Shown: positions 8,828-16,905 of the stretch, piece by piece | Layout of the letters: each line of letters begins with the position of its first letter | How positions within the stretch are numbered: position 1 is the stretch's first letter | Source: Marinilabiliaceae bacterium UBA5488 | GTDB lineage: Bacteria > Bacteroidota > Bacteroidia > Bacteroidales > Marinilabiliaceae | Assembly: GCA_002427105.1 (NCBI GenBank) | Contig: DIPM01000037.1 | Span: 39,232-103,231 of the forward strand | Direction of reading: 5' to 3' | Length of the DNA stretch: 64,000 nucleotides | Notes under the pieces: generated by a model | The model's input: the letters and a program-made list of their open reading frames with translations, nothing else | Databases searched by the model: none | Told to the model about the DNA's origin: nothing | Program-made: the position numbers and the translations under genes

Positions 8828-9373
8828 TCAGCTTAGCACGATCATAAACTCGCTCTCGAGTACATCAGATTCTTCCATTGATGGTTTCCACTTTTTCCAG
8901 TCGATAAGATATTTCTTTAAAGTAAGGAAATAGGTGAGAGGAAACTCGTCATTCTGCCACATCTGGGCGTAGTTTAGAAGACCTAAGCGCTTAATAAGCC
9001 GGTCAAGTTCTTGAATTACGGCGAGGTAGAAAACATAAAGTTTGACAGTTGCAGAGACCGAATGTGGCGGTAGTTCTTCGCCGAAGGGAGCACTGTGCCT
9101 GGTAAAGGTGAGAAGAATTTCATGGCCGTCGTCCGACTGAAATTCAAGCACGTAGATAAACTCATCACTGTACCATTCAATAGCCGTGGAATTCTCTTCT
9201 CCTAATAAATGAGCCGGGACTTGCAGCAGTGAAACCATTGCTTTTAGCAAATCACCTACTGCATTACTGGCGTTGACAAGCTCAAAAGACCATCTATCCT
9301 TATTCAATTCAAAGTACCCCTGAGCTTTGCCCACCTCCGTCATATTGTATTTGAATATGAATTCCTTATCCAT
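8828..9373 (-). CDS. Hypothetical protein, unrecognised
   Basis: A 181-residue acidic protein starting at ATG 9373. I do not recognise a family. It has no signal peptide and no membrane segment, so it is probably cytoplasmic. The middle alternates short beta-like stretches (IEWYSDEFIYVLEFQ, EILLTFTRHSAPFG). The C-terminal half is helical and rich in aromatic and Leu residues (YVFYLAVIQELDRLIKRLGLL, split by no obvious motif). It lies 82 bp downstream of the NtrC-like regulator on the same strand and may be the last gene of that transcription unit. Its codon usage and reading-frame length look like a real gene, and there are no competing frames. An immunity-protein-like or small sensor-like fold is possible but unsupported. 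Confidence 0.6.
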   Translation of the reverse strand: MDKEFIFKYNMTEVGKAQGYFELNKDRWSFELVNASNAVGDLLKAMVSLLQVPAHLLGEENSTAIEWYSDEFIYVLEFQSDDGHEILLTFTRHSAPFGEELPPHSVSATVKLYVFYLAVIQELDRLIKRLGLLNYAQMWQNDEFPLTYFLTLKKYLIDWKKWKPSMEESDVLESEFMIVLS

Positions 9374-9455
9374 AGCGTCGTTGAAGGGATTAACACGTGA
9401 AAGTAGAAAAAATTATAGACACAAACTAAAAAGTATGTTAATATTTTTGAAATTC

Positions 9456-10619
9456 TTACCACTTTGGAGACGCATATATCTTTACTTCTTTGTCGGTAAT
9501 TGTGCTGTTGCAAAGTATTATCAAACGTTCAATAACATTGCGAAACTCGCGTATGTTGCCCGTCCAGGATAGCTCTTGCAAAGCTTTAATGGCGGATTCA
9601 TCAAACTCTCGCTTTGCCATGCCCAGCTCCTCGCTAATTTGGGCTGAGAAATGTTTTGTCAGTAAGGGAATATCTTCCTTACGCTCGCTTAATGGCGGAA
9701 CATGAACTACTATCACACTTAAGCGGTGATAAAGGTCTTCGCGAAAGGCTCCGGCTTTAATTTCTTCCTGAAGGTTTTTGTTTGTGGCAGCCAATACACG
9801 GACGTCAACTTTAATATCTTTATCGCTGCCAACGCGTGAAATAACGCTCTCTTGCAAGGCTCTCAAGACTTTTGCCTGAGCTGCAAGACTCATATCTCCT
9901 ATTTCATCTAAAAAGATTGTGCCGCCATGAGCCTGCTCAAATTTGCCTTTTCGCTGTTTTATTGCTGAGGTGAAGGCTCCTTTTTCGTGGCCAAAAAGCT
10001 CACTTTCAATAAGCTCGGAAGGAATAGCGGCGCAGTTGACTTCAACAAAGGGCTGATCGGAACGGTTGCTTTTTTCATGCAACCAGCGCGCAACCAACTC
10101 TTTACCTGTTCCATTGCTACCCGTAATAAGCACCCTGGCATCGGTTGGCGCCACCTTCTCAATCATCTCTTTGACTGCCATTATTGCCGGAGATTCTCCA
10201 ATCATTTCGCCGGTCTTGCTTACTTTCCGCCTTAGTACTTTGGTCTCTGTTACAAGGTCTTTGCGTTCAATAGCATTACGAATAGTAACCAGTAAGCGAT
10301 TCAAATCCAGGGGTTTCTCTATAAAGTCGTAGGCTCCTTTTTTTATGGCATCCACGGCGGTATCTATATTGCCATGGCCCGAAATCATGATCACCGGAGT
10401 GTCACCGCTCTTTTTCATTAGTTTTTGAAGTACTTCAATGCCGTCCATATCGGGCATTTTAATATCGCATAACACTATATCGAACTTTTCATTATCAAAA
10501 AGTTCGAGACCCTCAGGCCCATTTTCGGCCAGTACAACTTCGTTTTTTTCGTATTCAAGTATCTCTTTCAGAGTGTTTCTGATACTTTTCTGGTCGTCAA
10601 TTACAAGGATTTTGGACAT
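9456..10619 (-). CDS. NtrC-family sigma-54 response regulator without DNA-binding domain
   Basis: A 387-residue response regulator. Residues 1-120 form a receiver domain (phospho-acceptor Asp52 in VLCDIKMPDMDG, conserved Lys102). Residues about 138-370 form an AAA+ sigma-54 activator domain with Walker A GSNGTGKE (167-174) and a Walker B segment GGTIFLDEIGD. The sigma-54-contacting loop reads GAFTSA (214-219) rather than GAFTGA. The protein ends just after the AAA+ lid (FRNVIERLIILCN, then a short tail), so the usual C-terminal Fis-type HTH (about 60 residues) is missing. It presumably acts on sigma-54 without its own DNA site, or through another partner. The downstream sequence shows no frameshifted HTH remnant. 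No histidine kinase is encoded nearby. It lies 70 bp after ppx/gppA on the same strand. Confidence 0.9.
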   Translation of the reverse strand: MSKILVIDDQKSIRNTLKEILEYEKNEVVLAENGPEGLELFDNEKFDIVLCDIKMPDMDGIEVLQKLMKKSGDTPVIMISGHGNIDTAVDAIKKGAYDFIEKPLDLNRLLVTIRNAIERKDLVTETKVLRRKVSKTGEMIGESPAIMAVKEMIEKVAPTDARVLITGSNGTGKELVARWLHEKSNRSDQPFVEVNCAAIPSELIESELFGHEKGAFTSAIKQRKGKFEQAHGGTIFLDEIGDMSLAAQAKVLRALQESVISRVGSDKDIKVDVRVLAATNKNLQEEIKAGAFREDLYHRLSVIVVHVPPLSERKEDIPLLTKHFSAQISEELGMAKREFDESAIKALQELSWTGNIREFRNVIERLIILCNSTITDKEVKIYASPKW

Positions 10620-10689
10620 AGTGCTACGTTTTCTTTATTTTGGAATAGGGTTTCGGCTTAGCTCAGCCGGCTGCATCTTATGTAAATGC

Positions 10690-11628
10690 TTATAACTCGC
10701 TATTTAAAATCTGAATAATGGCGCCTTCTTTCAAAGAAAAAGAACATTGCCATACTTCTTCAGGTTTCAGACGATTCATAACCCACTGAACGATAATGCT
10801 TGCCGGAACAATATTCTCAACCCTGTCGGAATCCATCCCCGGGAGTGTGCGGCGCTCCTCTATAGTTAAGGAAATCAGCTTGTTGTGTGTCTCAAGTAAA
10901 GCTTCCGGTTTAAGTTTAAATGAGGTGATTTTTGACAGTTCTAACAGAGGGTATTCTTTTTTGGCTATTATGGCAGCCAGGGTGTCGAAGGAGCCTGATG
11001 AGCCGACTAATTTCCCTATCGGAAATTTTTCTATAGCATCGATTAATGGTTGCATCCTTGATTCCAGATGCTTTTCAATCTCCTCGATCTGCGATTTCGT
11101 AATAGGATCGGAGGGGTTAAACTGCTCAAGGAGTCGTGCTACGCCCAGATTGTAACTGTCTTTCCATGCGATTCCCCCTTTGTTGGCGATGATAAATTCA
11201 ATACTACCACCTCCGATGTCCATAATTAATGAGAATTCCTCCCCTAAAGGAATAACTTGTTTTACGCCGTCAAAAATGGTCTGAGCCTCTTCATCTCCGG
11301 GAATTACTCTTATTGAAAGCCCCAACTCCTGTTTTACTCTGCGCACAAACTCATTGCCGTTGGTCGCGCTACGAATGGCTGATGTAGCAAAACAAAATAT
11401 GCTGTCAACCTGATATTCCGAAATAGTTATCAGATGAGTAGTGAGGGCTTCAACACCGCGACGCATAGCTTCAGTGGTTATTGTTGCCCTATGGATGCCG
11501 CCTTCGCCAAGGCGTGCAGGGTACTTGGATTCAACTAATATGCGGTATGAATTACCCTCAACCTCTGTAATCAAGAGGTTGAAAGTGTTTGTTCCAAGGT
11601 CTATTATCGCTACTCGAGTCTTTTCCAT
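10690..11628 (-). CDS. Exopolyphosphatase / guanosine pentaphosphatase (Ppx/GppA family)
   Basis: A 312-residue member of the ASKHA-fold Ppx/GppA family, which removes phosphate from polyphosphate or pppGpp. The N-terminus shows the phosphate-binding signature IDLGTNTFNLLI (residues about 9-20). Further motifs are FATSAIRSATNG, the second phosphate loop DIGGGSIEF and the adenosine-type GSSGSFDT. It has the short two-domain length (about 300) common in Bacteroidota and lacks the C-terminal HD extension of E. coli Ppx. It is cytoplasmic. It sits between the ABC exporter permease (58 bp upstream) and the NtrC-like regulator (70 bp downstream), all on the minus strand, probably in one operon. Sequence alone does not decide between polyphosphate and pppGpp as substrate. 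Confidence 0.9.
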   Translation of the reverse strand: MEKTRVAIIDLGTNTFNLLITEVEGNSYRILVESKYPARLGEGGIHRATITTEAMRRGVEALTTHLITISEYQVDSIFCFATSAIRSATNGNEFVRRVKQELGLSIRVIPGDEEAQTIFDGVKQVIPLGEEFSLIMDIGGGSIEFIIANKGGIAWKDSYNLGVARLLEQFNPSDPITKSQIEEIEKHLESRMQPLIDAIEKFPIGKLVGSSGSFDTLAAIIAKKEYPLLELSKITSFKLKPEALLETHNKLISLTIEERRTLPGMDSDRVENIVPASIIVQWVMNRLKPEEVWQCSFSLKEGAIIQILNSEL

Positions 11629-11686
11629 CCCTTTATCAGCTTATTATAAGCCCAAAGTTATTAATTTTTACATACAATTTGAGCAC

Positions 11687-13033
11687 TTACTTGCCTGAAT
11701 AGCGAAACCACTTCCACAACTCTTTGTAAGTGACTTTCTTACCATAGATTAATATTCCTACACGATATACACGGCCGGCAAACCATGTGGTAAATATAAA
11801 GCCTGCAACCAATAAGGCTAATGATAACACTATTTCCCACAAAGGCACGTCGAAGGGAACTCTGGCCATCATAACAATCGGTGATGTAAATGGAATCATT
11901 GAAAACCAAAATACCATATCGCTGTGCGGATTGCGGAAGGCTGCCATCGCAACATATAAGGCAAGAATAATGGGAATGGTTACGGGCAACATAAACTGCT
12001 GGGTGTCGGTGTTGTTGTCAACCGCAGCTCCTATAGCGGCATAGAGGGAAGCATAGAGCATATAGCCCCCTAAAAAGTACAATAGAAACAGTATGAGGGT
12101 GCCTACAGGATTCATGCTTTCCATATTGCTCATCACCTTGTCATAGTTGAAACTATTGGACTGCTCTGCGATGGCTTCTGTAGCATCTGCATTGCCTGTT
12201 GCCATTTCTATTCCTGTCATCCGGGAGGCAAGGTCAGATTCAGATGAAAAGGCCATTTTCACCCCGCTAAGAATAATACCCGTGAGAACTATCCATAATG
12301 CCACCTGGGTAAGGGCTACCAATGCGATACCTAAAATCTTCCCCATCATCAATTCAAAGGGTTTTACCGAGGATACTATGACTTCGATAATGCGGTTAGT
12401 TTTCTCTTCCATCACACCCTGCATCACCTGCGCACCATAGATAAATACAAACATATAGGTAAGGAGGGCGAAAACCAGGCTTACTATCATTGCCATCTCT
12501 GTGGAACTTTCATTCTCGCTGCCGTCATCTCCAAGTTTGATGGTTGTCAGGTTAATATTCACCTTGTTGATGTCGTCGATAATTTGATCAAGTCCGTCCA
12601 TCTCATAACTGCCAAGCTTTTCGGAACGCAGATATCCCCTCAGGCTGTTGATGATTTGATCGCGTACATCTATGGTGATTCCTACGTCGGAATACAAGTG
12701 AATGGCATTCGAATTCACCAGAAGGTTGTCGGAGATAATTAAAAAGGCATAATAGCCGGAGCCTGCAAAGTCATTACGCAGATTATCTTCTGATGCCGGG
12801 TCGATATATTCAAATTTGATGATTTCCGTGTCGTTAATCTTATCGATATATAGCCCTGAGTGGTCAATTACTGCTACGGTCTTTTCATCTGAGTCGGACA
12901 TCGACGCGACCCATCCGGGAATAATAACCATGGCCGCGAAAAAGAGGGGCCCCAGAATGGTCATTATTATAAAGCTCTTTTTTTTCACGCGGGTTAAATA
13001 CTCGCGCTTTAATATTAAGGGTATCTTACTCAT
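11687..13033 (-). CDS. ABC-2 type exporter permease, NatB-like
   Basis: A 448-residue inner-membrane permease of the ABC-2 / NatB type. A first membrane helix follows the N-terminal basic stretch (REYLTRVKKKSF, then IIMTILGPLFFAAMVI). An extracytoplasmic domain of about 140 residues comes next (about 45-180), then five or more further helices in the C-terminal half (for example MIVSLVFALLTYMFVFIYGA and ILGIALVALTQVALWIVL). The conserved segment QGVMEEKTNRIIEVIVSSVKP after the second helix is typical of this family. It is encoded 11 bp after its ATPase partner. NatAB-type pumps export Na+ or other small substrates in Bacillus; here the substrate is unknown. Confidence 0.9.
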   Translation of the reverse strand: MSKIPLILKREYLTRVKKKSFIIMTILGPLFFAAMVIIPGWVASMSDSDEKTVAVIDHSGLYIDKINDTEIIKFEYIDPASEDNLRNDFAGSGYYAFLIISDNLLVNSNAIHLYSDVGITIDVRDQIINSLRGYLRSEKLGSYEMDGLDQIIDDINKVNINLTTIKLGDDGSENESSTEMAMIVSLVFALLTYMFVFIYGAQVMQGVMEEKTNRIIEVIVSSVKPFELMMGKILGIALVALTQVALWIVLTGIILSGVKMAFSSESDLASRMTGIEMATGNADATEAIAEQSNSFNYDKVMSNMESMNPVGTLILFLLYFLGGYMLYASLYAAIGAAVDNNTDTQQFMLPVTIPIILALYVAMAAFRNPHSDMVFWFSMIPFTSPIVMMARVPFDVPLWEIVLSLALLVAGFIFTTWFAGRVYRVGILIYGKKVTYKELWKWFRYSGK

Positions 13034-13044
13034 CTTGACCGAAA

Positions 13045-13971
13045 TTAGCTTATGGTTTTGTTTTGATTTACAACATTAATAAAGACATCATTCATACTGG
13101 GAAGCACTTCCTGGCAGCTGTGTATGTGACATTGGTCAATAAGCAGGCGTAGAAGCTGGTTGATATCAGTTTCGGGCGGCATTTTTACCAACAAAGTCTG
13201 GTAATTGCCTACAGGTTTGTTGCTGATGATTTGGTAAGAACCCTCAAGAGCAGCACTTACCTTATCGCTGTCGCCGCTAAATTCAATTTGTGCCAAATTT
13301 TCACTGAAACGACGGCGCACCTCAGGCACTTCTCCCGAAAGAATAGACTTGCCGTTGTTGATTAGCGTGATGTGATCGCAAAGCTCCTCAACGGAACTCA
13401 TATTGTGGGTGGAAAATATTACTGTTGCTCCCTCTGCCCTGAGGTTGAGAATCTCATCCTTTAGAAGATTGGCATTTATCGGGTCGAAGCCGCTGAAAGG
13501 CTCGTCGAAAATCAATAGAGAAGGTGAGTGCAGGATGGTTACTATAAACTGAACTTTCTGCTGCATGCCTTTAGAAAGCTCTTCGACTTTCTTGTCCCAC
13601 CAAGGCTGAATTTCAAATTTTTCAAACCAGTATTTTAACTTTTTAAGGGCATCATGGCGCGACATACCCTTTAGCTGTGCCAGATAAAGAGCCTGCTCGC
13701 CAACTTTCATCTTTTTATAAAGACCGCGTTCTTCGGGAAGATAGCCTATCTGCTCAATGTGCTGAGGCGAAAGCTTTTTGCCATTTAGAAGAATCTCGCC
13801 TTCGTCGGGGCCTGTAATCTGATTTATTATTCGGATTAAGGTGGTTTTGCCTGCGCCATTTGGGCCTAAGAGCCCGAATATTGAGTTTTCGGGAACCTCG
13901 ACACTTACATTATTCAGTGCCAGGTGGTCGGCAAATTTTTTTACGATGTTGTTTGCTTGTAAAAAGGGCAT
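13045..13971 (-). CDS. ABC exporter ATP-binding protein, NatA-like
   Basis: A 308-residue ATPase partner of the permease immediately downstream. Visible motifs are Walker A GPNGAGKTT, the ABC signature LSKGMQQKVQF, Walker B LLIFDEPFSGFDP and the switch His in STHNMS. A C-terminal DUF4162-like extension follows (about residues 215-305). The ATG at 13971 (MPFLQANNIVKKF) is chosen. An upstream in-frame TTG at 14013 falls inside the putative -7 promoter box at 14011-14018, which argues against it. This appears to be the first gene of a minus-strand unit: ATPase, permease, ppx/gppA, NtrC-like regulator, orphan protein. Confidence 0.93.
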   Translation of the reverse strand: MPFLQANNIVKKFADHLALNNVSVEVPENSIFGLLGPNGAGKTTLIRIINQITGPDEGEILLNGKKLSPQHIEQIGYLPEERGLYKKMKVGEQALYLAQLKGMSRHDALKKLKYWFEKFEIQPWWDKKVEELSKGMQQKVQFIVTILHSPSLLIFDEPFSGFDPINANLLKDEILNLRAEGATVIFSTHNMSSVEELCDHITLINNGKSILSGEVPEVRRRFSENLAQIEFSGDSDKVSAALEGSYQIISNKPVGNYQTLLVKMPPETDINQLLRLLIDQCHIHSCQEVLPSMNDVFINVVNQNKTIS

Positions 13972-14010
13972 ATTCTGTTTGGATGAGATGATTTGTTTTT
14001 TGAATCCAAA

Positions 14011-14018
14011 CAAAAGTA
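14011..14018 (-). promoter_or_regulatory. Putative -7 box for the ABC exporter operon
   Basis: On the minus strand the sequence reads TACTTTTG, an exact TAnnTTTG box, 39 bp upstream of the chosen ATG. A partial -33 match (ATTG) lies 17 bp further upstream. Confidence 0.45.
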
Positions 14019-14134
14019 TGAAAATTTGTAATAAGCAATGCCGCTTTAGGGCTATTAATAATAATTTAATTCGAGCTTAGACCCTTGTAGTATGTCCAAA
14101 AAAGTTATCTCCACAAGTCTATGCTTCGAAGTGC

Positions 14135-14575
14135 TTACAATTCAAGGCGGTTCAGGACTGCTTCTCCCTCCATTATTCTGTCTGCAAGCATTTGAACGGT
14201 GGTGTTGCTTGCCAAATCCAGATATTGATCGCGAATTACTGCATATTGGTGATGAATGGGGCAGGGAGAAGTAGAAGAGCACTGAGACAGACCTATACCG
14301 CAACGGGTGAAAAGCTTGTAACCTTCAACAGCATTTATTACCTCTATTAGACGAAGATCTGCTGCTTTGGGGTCGAACGAGAAGCCGCCTCCCCGGCCTC
14401 TTACGGAGCTAAGCATACCGTGTCTGACCAAAGATTGGAGAATCTTGGCAGTAAACTGTTCCGGGCCCTCGATAGCGGCAGCTATTTCACGATAACCGGG
14501 ACGGTGATTGTCCCGGTTTTTTATTACTATATAAATAAGCGACCTGATGGCATACTCTGAAGCCTTAGATAACAT
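14135..14575 (-). CDS. Rrf2-family iron-sulfur transcriptional regulator
   Basis: A 146-residue Rrf2 regulator. The N-terminus has the family winged helix (MLSKASEYAIRSLIYI; GPEQFTAKILQSLVRHGMLSS; the wing RGRGGGFSF). Three cysteines that can hold a [2Fe-2S] or [4Fe-4S] cluster sit at residues 92, 99 and 105 (spacing C-x6-C-x5-C), as in IscR/NsrR-like members. It is encoded 18 bp downstream of the RIC/ScdA di-iron repair protein on the same strand, a pairing that recurs in nitric-oxide-responsive loci. An NsrR-like sensor of NO or iron-sulfur status is the most likely role. It may control its own operon through the promoter at 15360-15390. Confidence 0.92.
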   Translation of the reverse strand: MLSKASEYAIRSLIYIVIKNRDNHRPGYREIAAAIEGPEQFTAKILQSLVRHGMLSSVRGRGGGFSFDPKAADLRLIEVINAVEGYKLFTRCGIGLSQCSSTSPCPIHHQYAVIRDQYLDLASNTTVQMLADRIMEGEAVLNRLEL

Positions 14576-14593
14576 ACACTACGGTTTTGCCTG

Positions 14594-15319
14594 CTAAAAT
14601 ACTGATTTTTTCTCCAATTCGATTGCTTTTGGGAATAAGATGTTGTTTTCAAGGTGAATATGACGGTGAAGGTCATCCTCAAAGGCTTTAAGTTTGGCCA
14701 AACCTACACGATAAGTAGTGCAACCATCGGCAGGAACAGTGTATGAGTTTGTCAGTGCTGATATGGTTCTGAAACGTTCCCCTTCATCATCATGTTCGGC
14801 ATGCATCGCCCGTATCGGATTTTCTATGCTTCCAAAATGACTCCTGGGAGCGGCTATACCTTTTTTATTGGCTTCAACCAGCTCTTTGATACGGGGAAAT
14901 AGAATCTGCTCCTCTTTGTTGATATGGCTCGAGAGGGCTTCCGCGGCTTGTCTGAAAAGCACCTTTACCTCAAGAAGTTCCGGATGATTAGCTCCGTGTA
15001 CATCTGCCAATTTGGTCAGATAAGGAGGAATGCTTACCAGATTCTCGCGGATAAAGGAATGATGCCGCTCGACTATTAGACTTGCCAACTCGTCAAGTTC
15101 TATTCTTTGAAGAAGATCTGACTCAAGGTCTTTCTCGGCTGTGGCCGATTCAAGCTCATGAAGAAGTGCTTTTGTATCTGTGGAAGCTTGTGATGCTGCT
15201 TCGCTAAGACTTATATTTCCGCCGCAGCAAAAGTCTATTCCATGCTTTTTAAATACATCTGCTGTCCTATAGTTGTCCGCTACTATTGTGCCAACTATAC
15301 TGTTTTCTGATATTGCCAT
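14594..15319 (-). CDS. Iron-sulfur cluster repair di-iron protein (RIC / ScdA / YtfE)
   Basis: A 241-residue di-iron protein that restores iron-sulfur clusters damaged by nitric oxide or peroxide in the cytoplasm. The N-terminal ScdA_N domain (about residues 1-55) contains the diagnostic HGIDFCCGGN, with Cys31 and Cys32. The rest is a hemerythrin-like four-helix bundle with His/Glu ligands in ERHHSFIRENL, SHINKEEQILFPRI, MHAEHDDEGERF and LHRHIHLENNILFPKA. Length matches the family (220-245). It is the first gene of a two-gene unit with the Rrf2 regulator. Its promoter is one of the clearest in the window, and a 24-bp palindrome lies upstream of it. Confidence 0.95.
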   Translation of the reverse strand: MAISENSIVGTIVADNYRTADVFKKHGIDFCCGGNISLSEAASQASTDTKALLHELESATAEKDLESDLLQRIELDELASLIVERHHSFIRENLVSIPPYLTKLADVHGANHPELLEVKVLFRQAAEALSSHINKEEQILFPRIKELVEANKKGIAAPRSHFGSIENPIRAMHAEHDDEGERFRTISALTNSYTVPADGCTTYRVGLAKLKAFEDDLHRHIHLENNILFPKAIELEKKSVF

Positions 15320-15359
15320 AGTAATATTATATTAAAAGATAAAAAGACCAATAACTCCA

Positions 15360-15390
15360 CAAATGTAATTCAGAATTAGAATAATTCAAA
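15360..15390 (-). promoter_or_regulatory. Promoter of the RIC-Rrf2 operon
   Basis: On the minus strand a -33 TTTG (15390-15387) and a -7 TACATTTG (15367-15360) are separated by exactly 19 bp, the Bacteroides spacing. Transcription would start near 15353, leaving a leader of about 34 nt before the ATG at 15319. Confidence 0.7.
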
Positions 15391-15412
15391 ATAATCTTTC
15401 AAAATAATGCTT

Positions 15413-15436
15413 AATCAGCTTAGATCTAAGCTGATT
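15413..15436. promoter_or_regulatory. Perfect 24-bp palindrome upstream of the RIC promoter
   Basis: Two 12-bp arms, AATCAGCTTAGA and TCTAAGCTGATT, meet with no spacer. The centre lies about 71 bp upstream of the predicted start of transcription, where an upstream activator of the CRP/FNR type often binds. As RNA it could also fold as a 10-bp stem with loop GATC downstream of the GGGP synthase gene, but no T-tract follows on that strand. Confidence 0.6.
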
Positions 15437-15490
15437 TATTCTTGATTTTTGATAACTAGAGAAGGCTAAGGGCGAGTTGCCCATTTTTTA

Positions 15491-16234
15491 CTATCTGCCT
15501 TTCTTGTGTGATTCAGCAGTTGCCAGGAAGGAACTGATTAAGGCGGGATCTTTTTCAAAAAGGTTGCCGACAACCACGATGTCGGCACCTGCCTGATAGG
15601 CATCCGATAGTTGTTGTGTACTTACAATGCCGCCGCCAATCATCAGCGGAACTGTTATGGATTGCCTGACAAGATTAATGGTCGTAGGATTGATACAATT
15701 TTTTGCCCCACTTCCGGCATCCATATATATCATTTTTAAGCCAAGCAGCTCACCGGCCAGGGCCGTTGCAACAGCGATTGAGGGCTTTTCGGCGGGAATG
15801 GGGCGGGTTTGGCTAATATACTCGACCGATGTAGGTGAGCCTCCGTCGATTAGCATATAGCCTGTTGCAATGGCTTCAATATTATGTTGCTTTATAAATG
15901 GCGCCGCCACAATATGATGGCCGATAAGCAGCTCGGCGTTTCGTCCTGAAATCATTGACAAAAAGAGCAGGGCATCGGCATTGGCGCAAAGATGTGCGGG
16001 GTTTCCGGGGTATAGTATCACCGGCTGTTTTAGGCTTTCTTTTAAATAATCCACTAGCGGGGCGATGGGAGTGGATATGAGACTTCCACCGACCATCAGA
16101 AGATGAGGCGGATATTGTTTCAGCAATTTTGCAAGCAGTTCGACTCTTTGAGGCGGGCATTTATCCGGGTCGATAAGCAGTGCCAAAAGTTTTCGGTTAT
16201 GAGAAACAGATTCAGTTATGTAATTATATATCAT
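15491..16234 (-). CDS. Geranylgeranylglyceryl phosphate synthase, group II (PcrB-like)
   Basis: A 247-residue TIM-barrel prenyltransferase that joins a polyprenyl diphosphate (usually geranylgeranyl) to sn-glycerol-1-phosphate. Family motifs are visible: ALLIDPDK near the N-terminus, LMVGGSLIS, ILYPGNPAHL, the run IATGYMLIDGGSPTSVEYI, YMDAGSGA and the C-terminal phosphate site PLMIGGGI. The ATG at 16234 (MIYNYITESV) is preferred; an in-frame TTG at 16285 would overlap the upstream gene. Group II enzymes are known from Flavobacteria and other Bacteroidota as well as archaea; the lipid product in bacteria is not settled. It is the last gene of the ssb-gldE-gldD-PPTase series, 38 bp after the phosphopantetheinyl transferase. 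Confidence 0.92.
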   Translation of the reverse strand: MIYNYITESVSHNRKLLALLIDPDKCPPQRVELLAKLLKQYPPHLLMVGGSLISTPIAPLVDYLKESLKQPVILYPGNPAHLCANADALLFLSMISGRNAELLIGHHIVAAPFIKQHNIEAIATGYMLIDGGSPTSVEYISQTRPIPAEKPSIAVATALAGELLGLKMIYMDAGSGAKNCINPTTINLVRQSITVPLMIGGGIVSTQQLSDAYQAGADIVVVGNLFEKDPALISSFLATAESHKKGR

Positions 16235-16272
16235 GCCGGTGCCTAATCTTAAGTTTTGTAAATCTACGTCTA

Positions 16273-16902
16273 TTACCAATACCAAACAAGATAATACTGT
16301 GGGCTTACAATGTATTGAAGCTCGAAGCCTTCGTTGATTTTTCCATGCAAAACTTGTGCATGCAAACTGCCCTCCGGCTTGTCAGATAGTTTGTCTATTG
16401 TAATATCATCCTTGAAAATTATACCGGGGACGTCAAGTGCCTTGTAAACGGCCTCTTTCGCGCACCATACAAGGGCGCATCCTGTTTCGCGGGACATATT
16501 GGCTATTTGCTTTTCCTCATGTTGGTTGACAAAGCGCCCGGCAAGTTTTACTATTCTTGGTGAGGGATGTTCGATATCTATGCCTACAGGCTTCTCAGGA
16601 GAAATAAGCACGGCGGCATATCCCCTGGTGTGCGTTATGCTAAGATTAAGGTCAGACTCCCTGACTGAGGGCTGTCCACAATCAGAGTGTATTACATTTG
16701 CGTCGTAGTGAGTAAGAAGTTGTACAAGCAAGCGGGAAGCCATCCATTCCAATCGCCGCGCGGGATTTGTGATAGGCCTCAACTGCTCCTTCATTGTAGC
16801 GCTATAGTTGAGTTGAGCTTCCAGTTCGGACTCTGTTTCAGTGATTTCCCATACAGCCAGCTTAGCCGAATCGGGGCCATTAAGTTTAAATAGCAGGGGC
16901 AT
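16273..16902 (-). CDS. 4'-phosphopantetheinyl transferase superfamily protein
   Basis: A 209-residue Sfp-type enzyme that moves the phosphopantetheine arm of CoA to a Ser on an acyl or peptidyl carrier protein. The Mg2+-binding signature GIDIEHPS (about residues 113-120) and the downstream WCAKEAVYKAL helix are both present, as are the preceding LSITHTRGYAAVLIS segment and an N-terminal half-domain. Size and layout (two pseudo-symmetric halves) fit Sfp rather than the short AcpS type. It lies 3 bp after gldD and 38 bp before the GGGP synthase. The carrier protein is not encoded nearby; it may serve the general acyl carrier protein. Confidence 0.93.
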   Translation of the reverse strand: MPLLFKLNGPDSAKLAVWEITETESELEAQLNYSATMKEQLRPITNPARRLEWMASRLLVQLLTHYDANVIHSDCGQPSVRESDLNLSITHTRGYAAVLISPEKPVGIDIEHPSPRIVKLAGRFVNQHEEKQIANMSRETGCALVWCAKEAVYKALDVPGIIFKDDITIDKLSDKPEGSLHAQVLHGKINEGFELQYIVSPQYYLVWYW

Positions 16903-16905
16903 AAA

